From Pseudosulfitobacter pseudonitzschiae (lineage in GTDB: Bacteria; Pseudomonadota; Alphaproteobacteria; Rhodobacterales; Rhodobacteraceae): a DNA stretch of 64,000 bases. Below, piece by piece: positions 26,767-35,172 of this stretch (its first letter is position 1; every line of letters begins with the position of its first letter). The stretch is from positions 3,508,446 to 3,572,445 of the forward strand of contig NZ_CP022415.1 of the NCBI RefSeq assembly GCF_002222635.1, written 5' to 3'. The translations under genes were made by a program, and so were the position numbers. The notes beneath the pieces were generated by a model that worked only from the letters and a program-made list of their open reading frames with translations, was not told where the DNA came from and ran no database searches.

Positions 26767-27531
26767 ATGAGCGTCGTCGCTGAAAACCTGCATTGGCGCG
26801 TCAAGCGCAAGGTCATCGTTTCGGACGTTTCAATTTCGGTTGCGCAGGGCGAGACTTTGGGCCTTATCGGGCCCAACGGGTCTGGCAAATCGTCGCTGCT
26901 GCGGTTGTTGGCCGGATTGAAGAAACCCGTGTTGGGGCGTGTGCAAATCAACGGTCAGGACATTGCGAAAGTGTCCCGTCGTGCATTGTCACGACAGCTT
27001 GCTTTCGTGCAGCAGAATGCCGCGACCGATACCAATGTGACGGTCCGCGATGTTATCCGTCTGGGGCGAACGCCGCACCGGTCCGCTCTTTCGGGCTGGT
27101 CCGAGGACGACGAAGCCGCGGTTGCCACGGCGCTGGACCGTGTCGACATGACCACCCGTCGCACGCAGGCTTGGCAGACCCTGTCGGGAGGCGAACGACA
27201 GCGTGTGCACATCGCACGCGCCTTGGCGCAGACACCGCAGGTCATGTTTCTGGACGAGCCGACAAACCACCTGGACATTCATCACCAGATCGAAATTCTT
27301 CACATGGTGCGGGATCTGGACCTGACAAGCATCATCGCCCTGCATGACCTTAACCTTGCCGCTATGTTCTGTGATCGCATCGTTGTGCTGGACGCAGGTG
27401 TTGTGCGGGCCAGTGGCACACCAGCAGAAGTGTTGACCCAAGAGCTGTTGCGCGACGTTTTTCGCGTATCGGCAGAGGTGAGCGGATCGCCAGACGCAGA
27501 CCGGCCGCATATCAGGTTCAAAGCGGGCTAA
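26767..27531 (+). CDS. ABC transporter ATPase, FecE/BtuD type
   Basis: The 254-residue ATPase has Walker A GPNGSGKSS, the Q-loop, signature LSGGERQRVHIARAL, Walker B VMFLDEP and the switch histidine in IIALHDLNLA. It begins 2 bases after the permease stop and completes a binding protein - permease - ATPase operon. Confidence 0.92.
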   Translation: MSVVAENLHWRVKRKVIVSDVSISVAQGETLGLIGPNGSGKSSLLRLLAGLKKPVLGRVQINGQDIAKVSRRALSRQLAFVQQNAATDTNVTVRDVIRLGRTPHRSALSGWSEDDEAAVATALDRVDMTTRRTQAWQTLSGGERQRVHIARALAQTPQVMFLDEPTNHLDIHHQIEILHMVRDLDLTSIIALHDLNLAAMFCDRIVVLDAGVVRASGTPAEVLTQELLRDVFRVSAEVSGSPDADRPHIRFKAG

Positions 27532-27836
27532 GCAGGATTGAACTTGTAGATGCGGGCCGGTCGGGTTGTCCCCCTGATCCGTGCAGAAGGCTGCGCGCGG
27601 CTGAGCTGATTTTTCCTTTTATTCCTGTGTTCCGGTTCCAGCGGTTTCGTTGTGGCCCGCGCTTAGTCGTGGGCACACGGCTGATGCTGGGAAAAGAAGA
27701 TCGTTGACAATGAAATTTGCTGATGAAAGATATATTCATATATCGATAAGATGATGACTGCGAAAGGGCACAGACTGATGCAGCGAATTTTGACAGAAGC
27801 GACGACGCTGACGCGCAAGCTGCAAAGGTTCGCATC
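27532..27836. other. Intergenic region between the importer and the sugar-acid locus
   Basis: No gene was found in this 305-base stretch. It is AT-richer than its surroundings towards the 3' end and holds the palindrome at 27729-27744; it presumably contains the promoter of the CoA-transferase gene. Confidence 0.5.
27729..27744. promoter_or_regulatory. GATATATTCATATATC palindrome, candidate IclR operator
   Basis: The 7-bp arms GATATAT/ATATATC are perfect around TC. On the minus strand it contains ATATGAAT, an octamer that also occurs at 31016-31023 and 31904-31911, in the two other promoter regions of the locus. Confidence 0.4.
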
Positions 27837-28994
27837 GTGACCCCCCCCGATCTGCCGCTGCAGGGGCTGACCGTTGTCGACATGAGCCAGTTTTTGTCAG
27901 GGCCATACTGTTCCCTGCGTCTGCTTGACCTTGGAGCGAGGGTCATAAAAGTTGAACGGCCTGATGGCGGCGACCTGTCGCGGCAGCTTTATCTGTCGGA
28001 CACTGAGATCGGCGGGGATTCCACGATTTTCCACGCGATCAATCGGGGCAAGGAAAGTATCGCGATCGACCTGAAAAGCGAGGCGGATCTGGACACCTTG
28101 CGAAGCCTTCTGGCGCAGGCTGACGTTATGATCCAGAATTTCCGGCCCGGTGTTATCGAACGGCTGGGGCTTTCCTATGCGGCGGTAAAAGAGATCAATC
28201 CGGCAATCGTGTACGGCTCTATCACTGGGTACGGCATGACCGGCCCGTGGGTCAAACGTCCCGGTCAGGATCTGCTGGCGCAGGCGCGGTCCGGTGTCAT
28301 GTGGCTGAACGGCGATGCGGCGCAAGGGCCGGTGCCAATCGGGCTGGCAGTGGGCGACATGCTGGCCGGTGCCGCACTGTGCCAAGGTATCCTTGCGGCG
28401 CTGGTAGGACGGGGAATTTCCGGCAAGGGGCGACATGTCGAGACCAGTCTGCTTGAGGCGCTTGTCGATCTACAGTTCGAGGTTCTGACCACTCATCTGA
28501 ACGATGGAGAGCGCGCCCCGCGTCGGGCTGATTACCGCAGCGCCCACGCGTATCTGTCTGCGCCCTACGGGGTTTATCCAACGGCGGATGGCTTCATCGC
28601 CGTTGCCATGACGCCGGTGGGTATTCTGGCCGATCTGCTGGATATTCCGGCGTTGGATGTGTACCGCGATACGCCATCAAAGTGGTTCACCGAGCGCGAC
28701 CAGATCAAGGCAATTATCGCCGAACGGCTGGTGTCCGAACCGACGGACCATTGGATGGGGATGCTTGATGCACATGACATCTGGTGTTCCGAGGTGCTTG
28801 ACTGGCGCGGATTGATGGGCAGTGACGGGTTCAAAGTTCTCGATATTCTGCAAACCGTAACCCGCGCCGACGACGTGTCGATCCGGACCACGCGATCCCC
28901 CATCCGGATCGACGGCCATCGGTCCACCAACAGCGCCGCCGCACCGCAGATCGGTGAACATTCTGAAATTATCCGCAAGGATTTCAACCTGTAA
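27837..28994 (+). CDS. CaiB/BaiF (class III) CoA-transferase
   Basis: The 385-residue protein has family III CoA-transferase features: LTVVDMSQFLSGPYCSLRLLDLGARVIKVERPDGGD, NRGKESIAIDLKS, and the catalytic aspartate D174 in AVGDMLAGAALCQGILAAL. Such enzymes move CoA from one carboxylic acid to another. It starts with GTG and has AAAGG 8 bases upstream. It leads a short unit with the binding-protein-like gene at 29027 and lies beside the L-fucose-type locus; which acid it activates is unknown. Confidence 0.88.
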   Translation: MTPPDLPLQGLTVVDMSQFLSGPYCSLRLLDLGARVIKVERPDGGDLSRQLYLSDTEIGGDSTIFHAINRGKESIAIDLKSEADLDTLRSLLAQADVMIQNFRPGVIERLGLSYAAVKEINPAIVYGSITGYGMTGPWVKRPGQDLLAQARSGVMWLNGDAAQGPVPIGLAVGDMLAGAALCQGILAALVGRGISGKGRHVETSLLEALVDLQFEVLTTHLNDGERAPRRADYRSAHAYLSAPYGVYPTADGFIAVAMTPVGILADLLDIPALDVYRDTPSKWFTERDQIKAIIAERLVSEPTDHWMGMLDAHDIWCSEVLDWRGLMGSDGFKVLDILQTVTRADDVSIRTTRSPIRIDGHRSTNSAAAPQIGEHSEIIRKDFNL

Positions 28995-29026
28995 GCTCCC
29001 TGTTTACAGGCAAAAGGAGACCGTTC

Positions 29027-30139
29027 ATGGCCACTTTAAAAGGTATGACCTGGAGCCACCCGCGCGGCTATGATCCTATGGTTGCGGTTTCTGCCGCATG
29101 GGAGGCACAGACTGGACACCGGATCAGTTGGGACAAACGGTCGTTGCAGGATTTCGAAACCTATCCGGTTGAGGATTTGGCGCGCAATTACGACCTGATC
29201 GTGATTGACCACCCTCATGTCGGGCAGATCACGGCAGAAGCCTGCCTGTTGCCCTTGCCGGATGTGCCCGAGATTACCGCCGAAAGTGTCGGTGCATCGG
29301 CCGATAGCTATGTCTGGCAAGGGCATCGCTGGGCCTATCCCATAGATGCGGCAGCGCAGGTTCAGGCGATACGGCCCGACCTGTTGCCGCAACCACTGAC
29401 AAAGTGGGCAGAGGTCGTGTCGCTGGCAGAAGAGGGGCGGGTGATGCTGCCACTTCGGGCACCCCATGCGCTGATGTGTTTCTATTACATGGCTGCCAAC
29501 GCAGGGCATCCCTGTCGCAATGATGGCAAGGGCACATTCGTTGATCCGGCGGCGGGGCGTGCGGCGCTGGAGCGATTGGCTGCGGTGGCGCAACACGTTG
29601 ATTCCGCCTGCTATGAGATGGACCCGATCGCGGTGCTGGAGGAAATGTCGCAGGGCAGCAGGATTGCCTGCGCGCCCTTGATCTATGGCTATATCAGCTA
29701 TGGATTGCCGGGGTTCCGCCCGAATAAGGCGACGTTCCACGACGTGCCATCGACACAGCTTGACGGCGATCTGGCGGGGTCGGGATTAGGCGGAACAGGC
29801 ATTGCCGTTTCGGCCTTTTCAAACGCACCCGAAGCGGCCATAGCTTTTGCAGCCTATGTCGCAGGGCCAGCGGTTCAGCGCGGGATTTATGCGGATGCGG
29901 GCGGACAGGCGGGGCATCGTGCCGCTTGGACCGACGAAAGGGTCGATGATGCGGCAAGCGGGTTCTACAGTGGTACGCTTGCGACGCTGGACAGCGCATT
30001 CGTGCGCCCGCGGCACGACGGTTACATGGCGTTTCAGAACCCTGCGTCAGACCGCATTTCGCAGGCTTTGAAGGATGGCGCATACGACGCGGCGCTGGAC
30101 GATCTACAAAAGCTGTTTGACGCCACCTTTGTGGATTAG
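29027..30139 (+). CDS. Solute-binding-protein-like protein without signal peptide
   Basis: The 370-residue protein resembles extracellular sugar-binding proteins (family 1): YPVEDLARNYDLIVIDHPHVGQITAEACLLPL, YAYPIDAAAQ-type hinge, and C-terminal ALKDGAYDAALDDLQKLFD. However the N-terminus (MATLKGMTWSHPRGYDPMVAVSAAWEAQTG) starts directly with the first beta strand; there is no hydrophobic leader and none can be added upstream, because the gene has its own AAAGGAGA site 32 bases after the CoA-transferase stop. It should therefore be cytosolic. Its stop overlaps by 4 bases with the stop of the converging lactonase gene. Confidence 0.75.
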   Translation: MATLKGMTWSHPRGYDPMVAVSAAWEAQTGHRISWDKRSLQDFETYPVEDLARNYDLIVIDHPHVGQITAEACLLPLPDVPEITAESVGASADSYVWQGHRWAYPIDAAAQVQAIRPDLLPQPLTKWAEVVSLAEEGRVMLPLRAPHALMCFYYMAANAGHPCRNDGKGTFVDPAAGRAALERLAAVAQHVDSACYEMDPIAVLEEMSQGSRIACAPLIYGYISYGLPGFRPNKATFHDVPSTQLDGDLAGSGLGGTGIAVSAFSNAPEAAIAFAAYVAGPAVQRGIYADAGGQAGHRAAWTDERVDDAASGFYSGTLATLDSAFVRPRHDGYMAFQNPASDRISQALKDGAYDAALDDLQKLFDATFVD

Positions 30140-30984
30140 GTCAGACCCCAGATGTGCGTTGCGTTTTCGTCCAGAATTGCAGCGCGCTCTTGGGTGCTTA
30201 GTTTTGCAAGGATCGATCGGGTGGCTGAAACCCAGTCTGTCAGGCTGCCGCCCAGCGTGCAGACAGGCCAGTCGCCCCCCCAGACGCACCGCGCCGGCGT
30301 GAACTGTTCGACCACATGCATCACCCAGCGTTCAAGATCGCGGGCAGTCCATCCGGCCTGCGCATAGGCGGGCAATCCGGAAATCTTGACTGACAGGTTG
30401 TCGCGCTGTGACAGGGCCGTAATTTCAGCGGCCCAACTGTTCCAGCCGGCCCCTGCGATGTCGGGCACACCGCAATGGTCCAGTATAAACTGCGTCTGCG
30501 GCGCGGCGTCTACCAGCCTTTGCGCTTGGGGCAGTTGTCTGGCCGTTACGCAGATATCAAAGGGCAGTCCGGCTGTGGCAAGCTGGCGGATGTTGTCACG
30601 AAAAAGGGGCTGCTCAGAAAGCGCGTCCGGCACGACATGCAGCGGGCGGCGAAACCCCTTGACCAGAGGATGCGCCTGTGCGGCGGCAATTTGGTCGCCA
30701 AAGTCGTTATTTTCCGGCCGACAGGCGGCGATAATGCCGCAAATCAGTGACTCCTGCCGGTCCGCCAGCCCTGCGATATAGTCGGTCTCATTGTCGATCT
30801 GATCTGTGGCAACATCAACTTCCATATGCAGGGTGCGCGTTATGCCCGCCTGCCGCGCCTCTTGGGTGTAGGTTTCGATTGACCAGTCCCTGTCCAGCGC
30901 AGGGGCATCAGACAACCAAGGATAGTCCAGAACGGTTCTGTCGATGATGTGGCAATGGGTGTCGGTAATGCGTTCAACGGTCAT
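30136..30984 (-). CDS. COG3618 amidohydrolase, probable sugar lactonase (L-fuconolactonase-like)
   Basis: The 282-residue TIM-barrel protein begins with ITDTHCHIIDRTVLDYPWL (metal-binding HxH variant) and contains VKGFRRPLHV, FILDHCGVPDIAG, VKISGL and RCVWGGDWPVC, the pattern of COG3618 lactonases (L-fucono-1,5-lactonase, 2-pyrone-4,6-dicarboxylate lactonase). With a mutarotase, dehydrogenase and L-fuconate dehydratase nearby, hydrolysis of L-fuconolactone or a like sugar lactone fits. It is transcribed in the same direction as iclR, 61 bases away. Confidence 0.8.
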   Translation of the reverse strand: MTVERITDTHCHIIDRTVLDYPWLSDAPALDRDWSIETYTQEARQAGITRTLHMEVDVATDQIDNETDYIAGLADRQESLICGIIAACRPENNDFGDQIAAAQAHPLVKGFRRPLHVVPDALSEQPLFRDNIRQLATAGLPFDICVTARQLPQAQRLVDAAPQTQFILDHCGVPDIAGAGWNSWAAEITALSQRDNLSVKISGLPAYAQAGWTARDLERWVMHVVEQFTPARCVWGGDWPVCTLGGSLTDWVSATRSILAKLSTQERAAILDENATHIWGLT

Positions 30985-31015
30985 GAGTGGTCCTCCTGTC
31001 GTTGGAGCATGACTT

Positions 31016-31023
31016 ATATGAAT
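31016..31023 (+). promoter_or_regulatory. ATATGAAT site upstream of the lactonase gene
   Basis: TTATATGAATGATCTATTC lies just upstream of the lactonase start (30984) and shares the octamer ATATGAAT with sites at 27734-27741 (minus strand) and 31904-31911. It is a candidate operator of the IclR regulator. Confidence 0.4.
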
Positions 31024-31045
31024 GATCTATTCAAATCGGAACTGA

Positions 31046-31807
31046 TTACCGCGCGCCAGCCATGCGCGACAGCTCTTTGCAGGTCCGGACCAGAAGGCTG
31101 ATACAGCTTTGCATGTCCGGCGCGCCATCTGTGTTGACCAGCCCGATGTAGGGAATGGTCAGCGCTGCAATCGCAGTTCCGTCGGCGGCCAGAACCGGCG
31201 CCGACAGGTTGTAGACCCCCGCAGTTTGTGCGCTGGCCATGTTTTCGAAACCCTGATCGCGCACGGTGTTCAGGCGCTTTGACAGGTCCGGTGAAATCAC
31301 CTTGCCTTGGTTTTCATGATTTTCGTCAACCATGGCCTGCCGCTGGTCGGCGGGCGCATACGCCAGCAAGATGTGACCGGAACCGGTGTCGATCAGGCTG
31401 ATGTGGCTGCCGACTCGTATGCTGATCCCCCAATAACCTGGTGCTTCTTGCTGGCTGACCACCACGGCATAACCACGGTCAAAAACCACAAGCTGATTGG
31501 CTTGCTTTGTTTCTGCAGCCAGTTCGCGCATCAGCGGCGAGGCGAAATTCACCAAACGGCGGGTCGGAGCGTGCAGCTGTGCCAGTCCGAACATTTTGAG
31601 CGTGAGCGCATAACGGTCGCCGTCAATCCGGTCTACATAGCCGCGCCGGACCAGTGTATCGAGCATCCGATAAAGCTCGTTCGGGCTGCGGCCCAATTGT
31701 TTGGCAATTTCAGCCTGACTGCGGCCACCGTCCACAGCGGCAAGAAGCTCTAGTATTTCCAGACCCTTGTCCAGTGCGGGTGCCCTGTAGCGATCAGTAT
31801 CTGACAT
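31046..31807 (-). CDS. IclR-family transcriptional regulator
   Basis: The 253-residue protein has an N-terminal winged HTH (ALDKGLEILELLAAVDGGRSQAEIAKQLGRSPNELYRMLDTLVRRGYV) and the IclR effector-binding domain (about residues 75-250, SIRVGSHISLIDTGSGHILLAYAP). It lies between the lactonase gene and the divergent ABC importer, and probably controls the whole sugar-acid locus in response to a pathway intermediate. Confidence 0.92.
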   Translation of the reverse strand: MSDTDRYRAPALDKGLEILELLAAVDGGRSQAEIAKQLGRSPNELYRMLDTLVRRGYVDRIDGDRYALTLKMFGLAQLHAPTRRLVNFASPLMRELAAETKQANQLVVFDRGYAVVVSQQEAPGYWGISIRVGSHISLIDTGSGHILLAYAPADQRQAMVDENHENQGKVISPDLSKRLNTVRDQGFENMASAQTAGVYNLSAPVLAADGTAIAALTIPYIGLVNTDGAPDMQSCISLLVRTCKELSRMAGAR

Positions 31808-31903
31808 GGTTGCCTCTTTTCTTGTGAATGAAGGTCTTCATATGCAAATGCGCGGTGAGTTTCCAGCTAAACTTCTTGACGCTGGAAATTATTTAGTATT
31901 TGA

Positions 31904-31911
31904 ATATGAAT
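31904..31911 (+). promoter_or_regulatory. ATATGAAT site upstream of the sugar ABC operon
   Basis: TATTTGAATATGAATAGATT lies about 63 bases upstream of the binding-protein gene, in the iclR/ABC divergent region, and shares ATATGAAT with the two other candidate sites. Confidence 0.4.
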
Positions 31912-31973
31912 AGATTACTCATAAGTAAGTGATAGCCGGAGGGAGCGCCGGAATCGAAATCAGGGAGGAAGAC

Positions 31974-33299
31974 ATGACGATTTCCAAACGTAGAGGTTTG
32001 ACCGGGGTAAGCGTTGCGGCGCTGGTCGTGGTTACTGGCGGCGCATTCGCGCAAGAGTTGCCAGGTAAGTTCGAGGGTGTCACGGTAGACGCCAAACTGA
32101 TCGGCGGTCAGCAGTACGAGGCGCTTTACGCCCGCATCCCCGAGTGGGAGGCTGCGACCGGCGCAAAGGTCAACGTTGTCTCGAAGAAGAACCATTTCGA
32201 GCTGGATCGCGAAATCAAGTCCGACATAGGGACCGGTACGCTGAATTGGTGCGTAGGGTCGAACCATTCGTCTTTTGCGCCCCAGTATCCGGGTATCTAC
32301 CGTGATCTGAAAGATTACATTCCCGCGTCGGAAATCGAGGCATTCGTGCCGGGCAACATCGAATCCGCCACGCTTGACGGCAAGCTGGCGTTGTTGCCGC
32401 GCGCGCAATTCGACGTCTCGGCGTTGTACTATCAAAAATCGCTTTATGAAGATGCGGATAAGGCGACCGCGTTCGAGGCCGAATACGGCTATCCACTTGC
32501 TGTACCGGAAACATGGGATCATGTACGCGATCAGTCCAAATTTTTCGCCAACCCGCCAGATTTCTTCGGGACGCAATACGCAGGCAAGGACGAGGCGATC
32601 AACGGGCGCTTTTACGAGATGCTTGTCGCCGAGGGCGGCGAGTATCTGGACGCTGATGGCCGTCCGGCCTTCAACTCTCCGGCGGGTGTCAAAGCGCTGC
32701 AATGGTTTGTGGACCTTTATGCCGCTAAAGCTGTTCCGGTTGGCGTGCCGAACTACCTTTGGGATGATCTGGGGCAGGGCTTTGCCTCTGGCACCGTTGC
32801 GCTGAATCTCGATTGGCCAGGTTGGGCCGGTTTCTTCAACGATCCGGCGTCCAGTCAGGTTGCTGGAAACGTGGGTGTGGCCCCGCCGCCGGTGGGCAGC
32901 GCAGGCAAGCGGACCGGCTGGTCCGGCTTTCACGGGTTTTCCCTGACAGAAAGCTGCGACACGCCCGAAGCGGCGGCATCTTTGATCTGGTTTTTGACAA
33001 ACGAGGAAAGCCAGATCCTTGAAAGCGCCAGCGGCCCGCTGCCTTCGCGTACCGCTGTCTGGGATCATGTTATCGAAACTGCTCAGGGCGATCCCTATCG
33101 CGTCGAGGTGCTAAGCGCATTCCAGACGGCGGCCGAAACGGCCTTTGCTGTGCCGCAGACACCGTCATGGATCGAGATTTCCAATGCGGTTTACCCCGAA
33201 TTGCAGGCTGCAATCCTTGGCGACAAGACCGCGCAGCAGGCGCTGGATGACGCGGCCAAGTCGGCCACGGAAATCATGGAGGACGCGGGCGAGCTTTGA
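31974..33299 (+). CDS. Sugar ABC transporter substrate-binding protein (CUT1 family)
   Basis: The 441-residue protein has a signal peptide (MTISKRRGLTGVSVAALVVVTGGAFA) and the family 1 extracellular binding-protein pattern (FEGVTVDAKLIGGQQYEALYARIPEWEAATGAKVNVV; later TGWSGFHGFSLTESCDTPEAAASLIWFLTNEE). AGGGAGGA precedes the ATG at 31974, which I prefer over an upstream in-frame ATG at 31929. It starts the operon of importer and catabolic genes running to 42051. Confidence 0.9.
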   Translation: MTISKRRGLTGVSVAALVVVTGGAFAQELPGKFEGVTVDAKLIGGQQYEALYARIPEWEAATGAKVNVVSKKNHFELDREIKSDIGTGTLNWCVGSNHSSFAPQYPGIYRDLKDYIPASEIEAFVPGNIESATLDGKLALLPRAQFDVSALYYQKSLYEDADKATAFEAEYGYPLAVPETWDHVRDQSKFFANPPDFFGTQYAGKDEAINGRFYEMLVAEGGEYLDADGRPAFNSPAGVKALQWFVDLYAAKAVPVGVPNYLWDDLGQGFASGTVALNLDWPGWAGFFNDPASSQVAGNVGVAPPPVGSAGKRTGWSGFHGFSLTESCDTPEAAASLIWFLTNEESQILESASGPLPSRTAVWDHVIETAQGDPYRVEVLSAFQTAAETAFAVPQTPSWIEISNAVYPELQAAILGDKTAQQALDDAAKSATEIMEDAGEL

Positions 33300-33325
33300 T
33301 CTCCCGCACTTTCTAGGAAAAGGAG

Positions 33326-33351
33326 GGGTGGCCGTGGCGATGCGGCCCCCC
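33326..33351 (+). other. Intercistronic hairpin after the binding-protein gene
   Basis: GGGTGGCCG and CGGCCCCCC pair with one mismatch around an 8-base loop. With no U-tract it is more likely to stabilise the upstream binding-protein mRNA than to end transcription. Confidence 0.45.
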
Positions 33352-33384
33352 GTCCGTTGCACCCGTCCCAACAAGATTGATGCC

Positions 33385-34281
33385 ATGAAGCTGTCTCGAC
33401 TGCCCGCCCCGTTTCTGCTGTTGCTTCCCGCTGTTATCTTGCTGGCGGCAGTCGTTTTGTTCCCTTTGGTTCTGTCGTTGTGGTCAAGCCTGACGCCGTT
33501 CAGGTTGACGCGGCCAGACTCGATTTATCAGTTCATCGGCCTGCGCAATTACCAGCGTCTGATGGCCGATGTTGATTTCTGGTGGGCCTTCGGGCGTACC
33601 GTATTGCTGCTGACCCTAGCGCTGAACCTTGAAATGGTGCTGGGTCTGGGGCTTGCGTTGCTGGTCGAGCGGATCAGTCGGGGCCAGCGCCTGCTGCGAA
33701 CCATCGTGATGTTTCCGATGATGTTTTCGCCGGTTCTGGTGGGGTTCCAGTTCAAGTTCATCTTTAACGACAACGTCGGGCTGGTGAACAATGCGCTGCA
33801 GTCGCTGGGGCTGTCGGACAGGGCAATCCCTTGGCTGATTGACGGCAATCTGGCCTTTCTTGCCATTCTCACCGCAGAAATCTGGTCATCTACTGCCGTC
33901 TTCGCAATCTTCATTCTGGCGGGTCTGATGGCCATGCCGCGCGACCCGTTAGAGGCAGCGCGTGTCGATGGCTGCACACCGTGGCAAACCTTTCGGTATG
34001 TGACTTGGCCGTTCCTGATGCCCTTTGCCTTTATCGCGATGACGATCCGGTCGCTGGACGTCGCACGGGCCTATGACATCATCAAAATCATGACCAACGG
34101 CGGCCCCGCTGGCCGGACCGAGGTACTTTGGACGTTGATCGCCCGCACCGGATACTCGGACGGCCGCATGGGGATGGCGAACGCGATGGGCTATATCGCG
34201 ATCCTGCTGTCCATTGTCTTTACAGCCATGTTCTTCCGCCAACTTGCGAAAGCACGGGCACAGGTTGCGGGAGACTGGTAA
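33385..34281 (+). CDS. Sugar ABC transporter permease 1
   Basis: The 298-residue MalF-type permease has six hydrophobic segments and the EAA loop EAARVDGCTPWQTFRYVTWPFLMP near residues 190-215. The ATG at 33385 places the first membrane helix near the N-terminus; longer in-frame starts within the hairpin region are possible. Its TAA overlaps the ATG of the next permease by one base. Confidence 0.9.
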   Translation: MKLSRLPAPFLLLLPAVILLAAVVLFPLVLSLWSSLTPFRLTRPDSIYQFIGLRNYQRLMADVDFWWAFGRTVLLLTLALNLEMVLGLGLALLVERISRGQRLLRTIVMFPMMFSPVLVGFQFKFIFNDNVGLVNNALQSLGLSDRAIPWLIDGNLAFLAILTAEIWSSTAVFAIFILAGLMAMPRDPLEAARVDGCTPWQTFRYVTWPFLMPFAFIAMTIRSLDVARAYDIIKIMTNGGPAGRTEVLWTLIARTGYSDGRMGMANAMGYIAILLSIVFTAMFFRQLAKARAQVAGDW

Positions 34282-35147
34282 TGAACGAGATTGCAAACGC
34301 CCGCCTGAAGAAAGTGCTGACGCGATGGGCGCTGAATCTGGCGCTGTTTCTTGCGATGACGATCATCTGCCTGCCAGGCCTGTGGATCGTGTTGAATTCC
34401 CTGCGCCCCACGGTCGAGATAATGGCCAAACCCCCCGTCTGGATTCCCCGAGAGCTGAACTTTGACGCCTATATCGCGATGTTTTCGGGCATCGGGCAGG
34501 GCGGTATTCCGGTTCTGGACTACTTTCGCAACTCGCTTATCATCTCGGTGACGTCGACGGTTATCGCATTGGCGGTCGGGATGGCGGGTGGCTATGCCTT
34601 TGCCCGCTACCGCTTTGCGTATAAATCGTCGTGGTTTCTGGGCCTGATGCTGACCCGCACCGTTCCGGGCGTGGCGCTGTCGCTGCCATTGTTTTTTGTT
34701 TTTGCCAAAGTGGGCATCATCGACACACATTTCGGTCTGATCCTTGCCTACGTTGCGATGAACGTGCCGTTCACGATCTGGCTGATTGACGGGTTTTTCA
34801 GGCAGGTGCCCAAGGATCTGGCCGAAGCGGCGCAGATTGACGGGTGCACGCGCTGGCAGGCGTTCTGGCAGGTGGAATTTCCTCTGGCCCGTCCCGGCAT
34901 CGCCAGCGCCGGTATCTTTGCCTTTTTGACGTCGTGGAACGAGTTTGCGCTGGCGTCCCAACTGACCCGCTCCACCGCAAGCAAGACGCTTCCCGTGGGG
35001 CTGCTGGATTACACGGCAGAGTTCACGATTGACTGGCGCGGCATGTGTGCGCTTGCCGTCATCATGATTGTACCCGCCTTGCTGCTGACTTTTGCGGTTC
35101 AAAAACACCTTGTCTCGGGCCTGACCACGGGCGCCGTCAAGGGATGA
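34281..35147 (+). CDS. Sugar ABC transporter permease 2
   Basis: The 288-residue MalG-type permease has six membrane helices and the EAA motif EAAQIDGCTRWQAFWQVEFPLARPG. It pairs with the preceding permease to make the channel of the CUT1 importer. Confidence 0.92.
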   Translation: MNEIANARLKKVLTRWALNLALFLAMTIICLPGLWIVLNSLRPTVEIMAKPPVWIPRELNFDAYIAMFSGIGQGGIPVLDYFRNSLIISVTSTVIALAVGMAGGYAFARYRFAYKSSWFLGLMLTRTVPGVALSLPLFFVFAKVGIIDTHFGLILAYVAMNVPFTIWLIDGFFRQVPKDLAEAAQIDGCTRWQAFWQVEFPLARPGIASAGIFAFLTSWNEFALASQLTRSTASKTLPVGLLDYTAEFTIDWRGMCALAVIMIVPALLLTFAVQKHLVSGLTTGAVKG

Positions 35148-35172
35148 CACCTTTTGCGATCAAAGGAACACC

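Noticed and set aside
31893..33068. Minus-strand open frame of 391 codons opposite the sugar-binding-protein gene
   Set aside because: It spans the promoter and gene of a clear binding protein and has no domain of its own.
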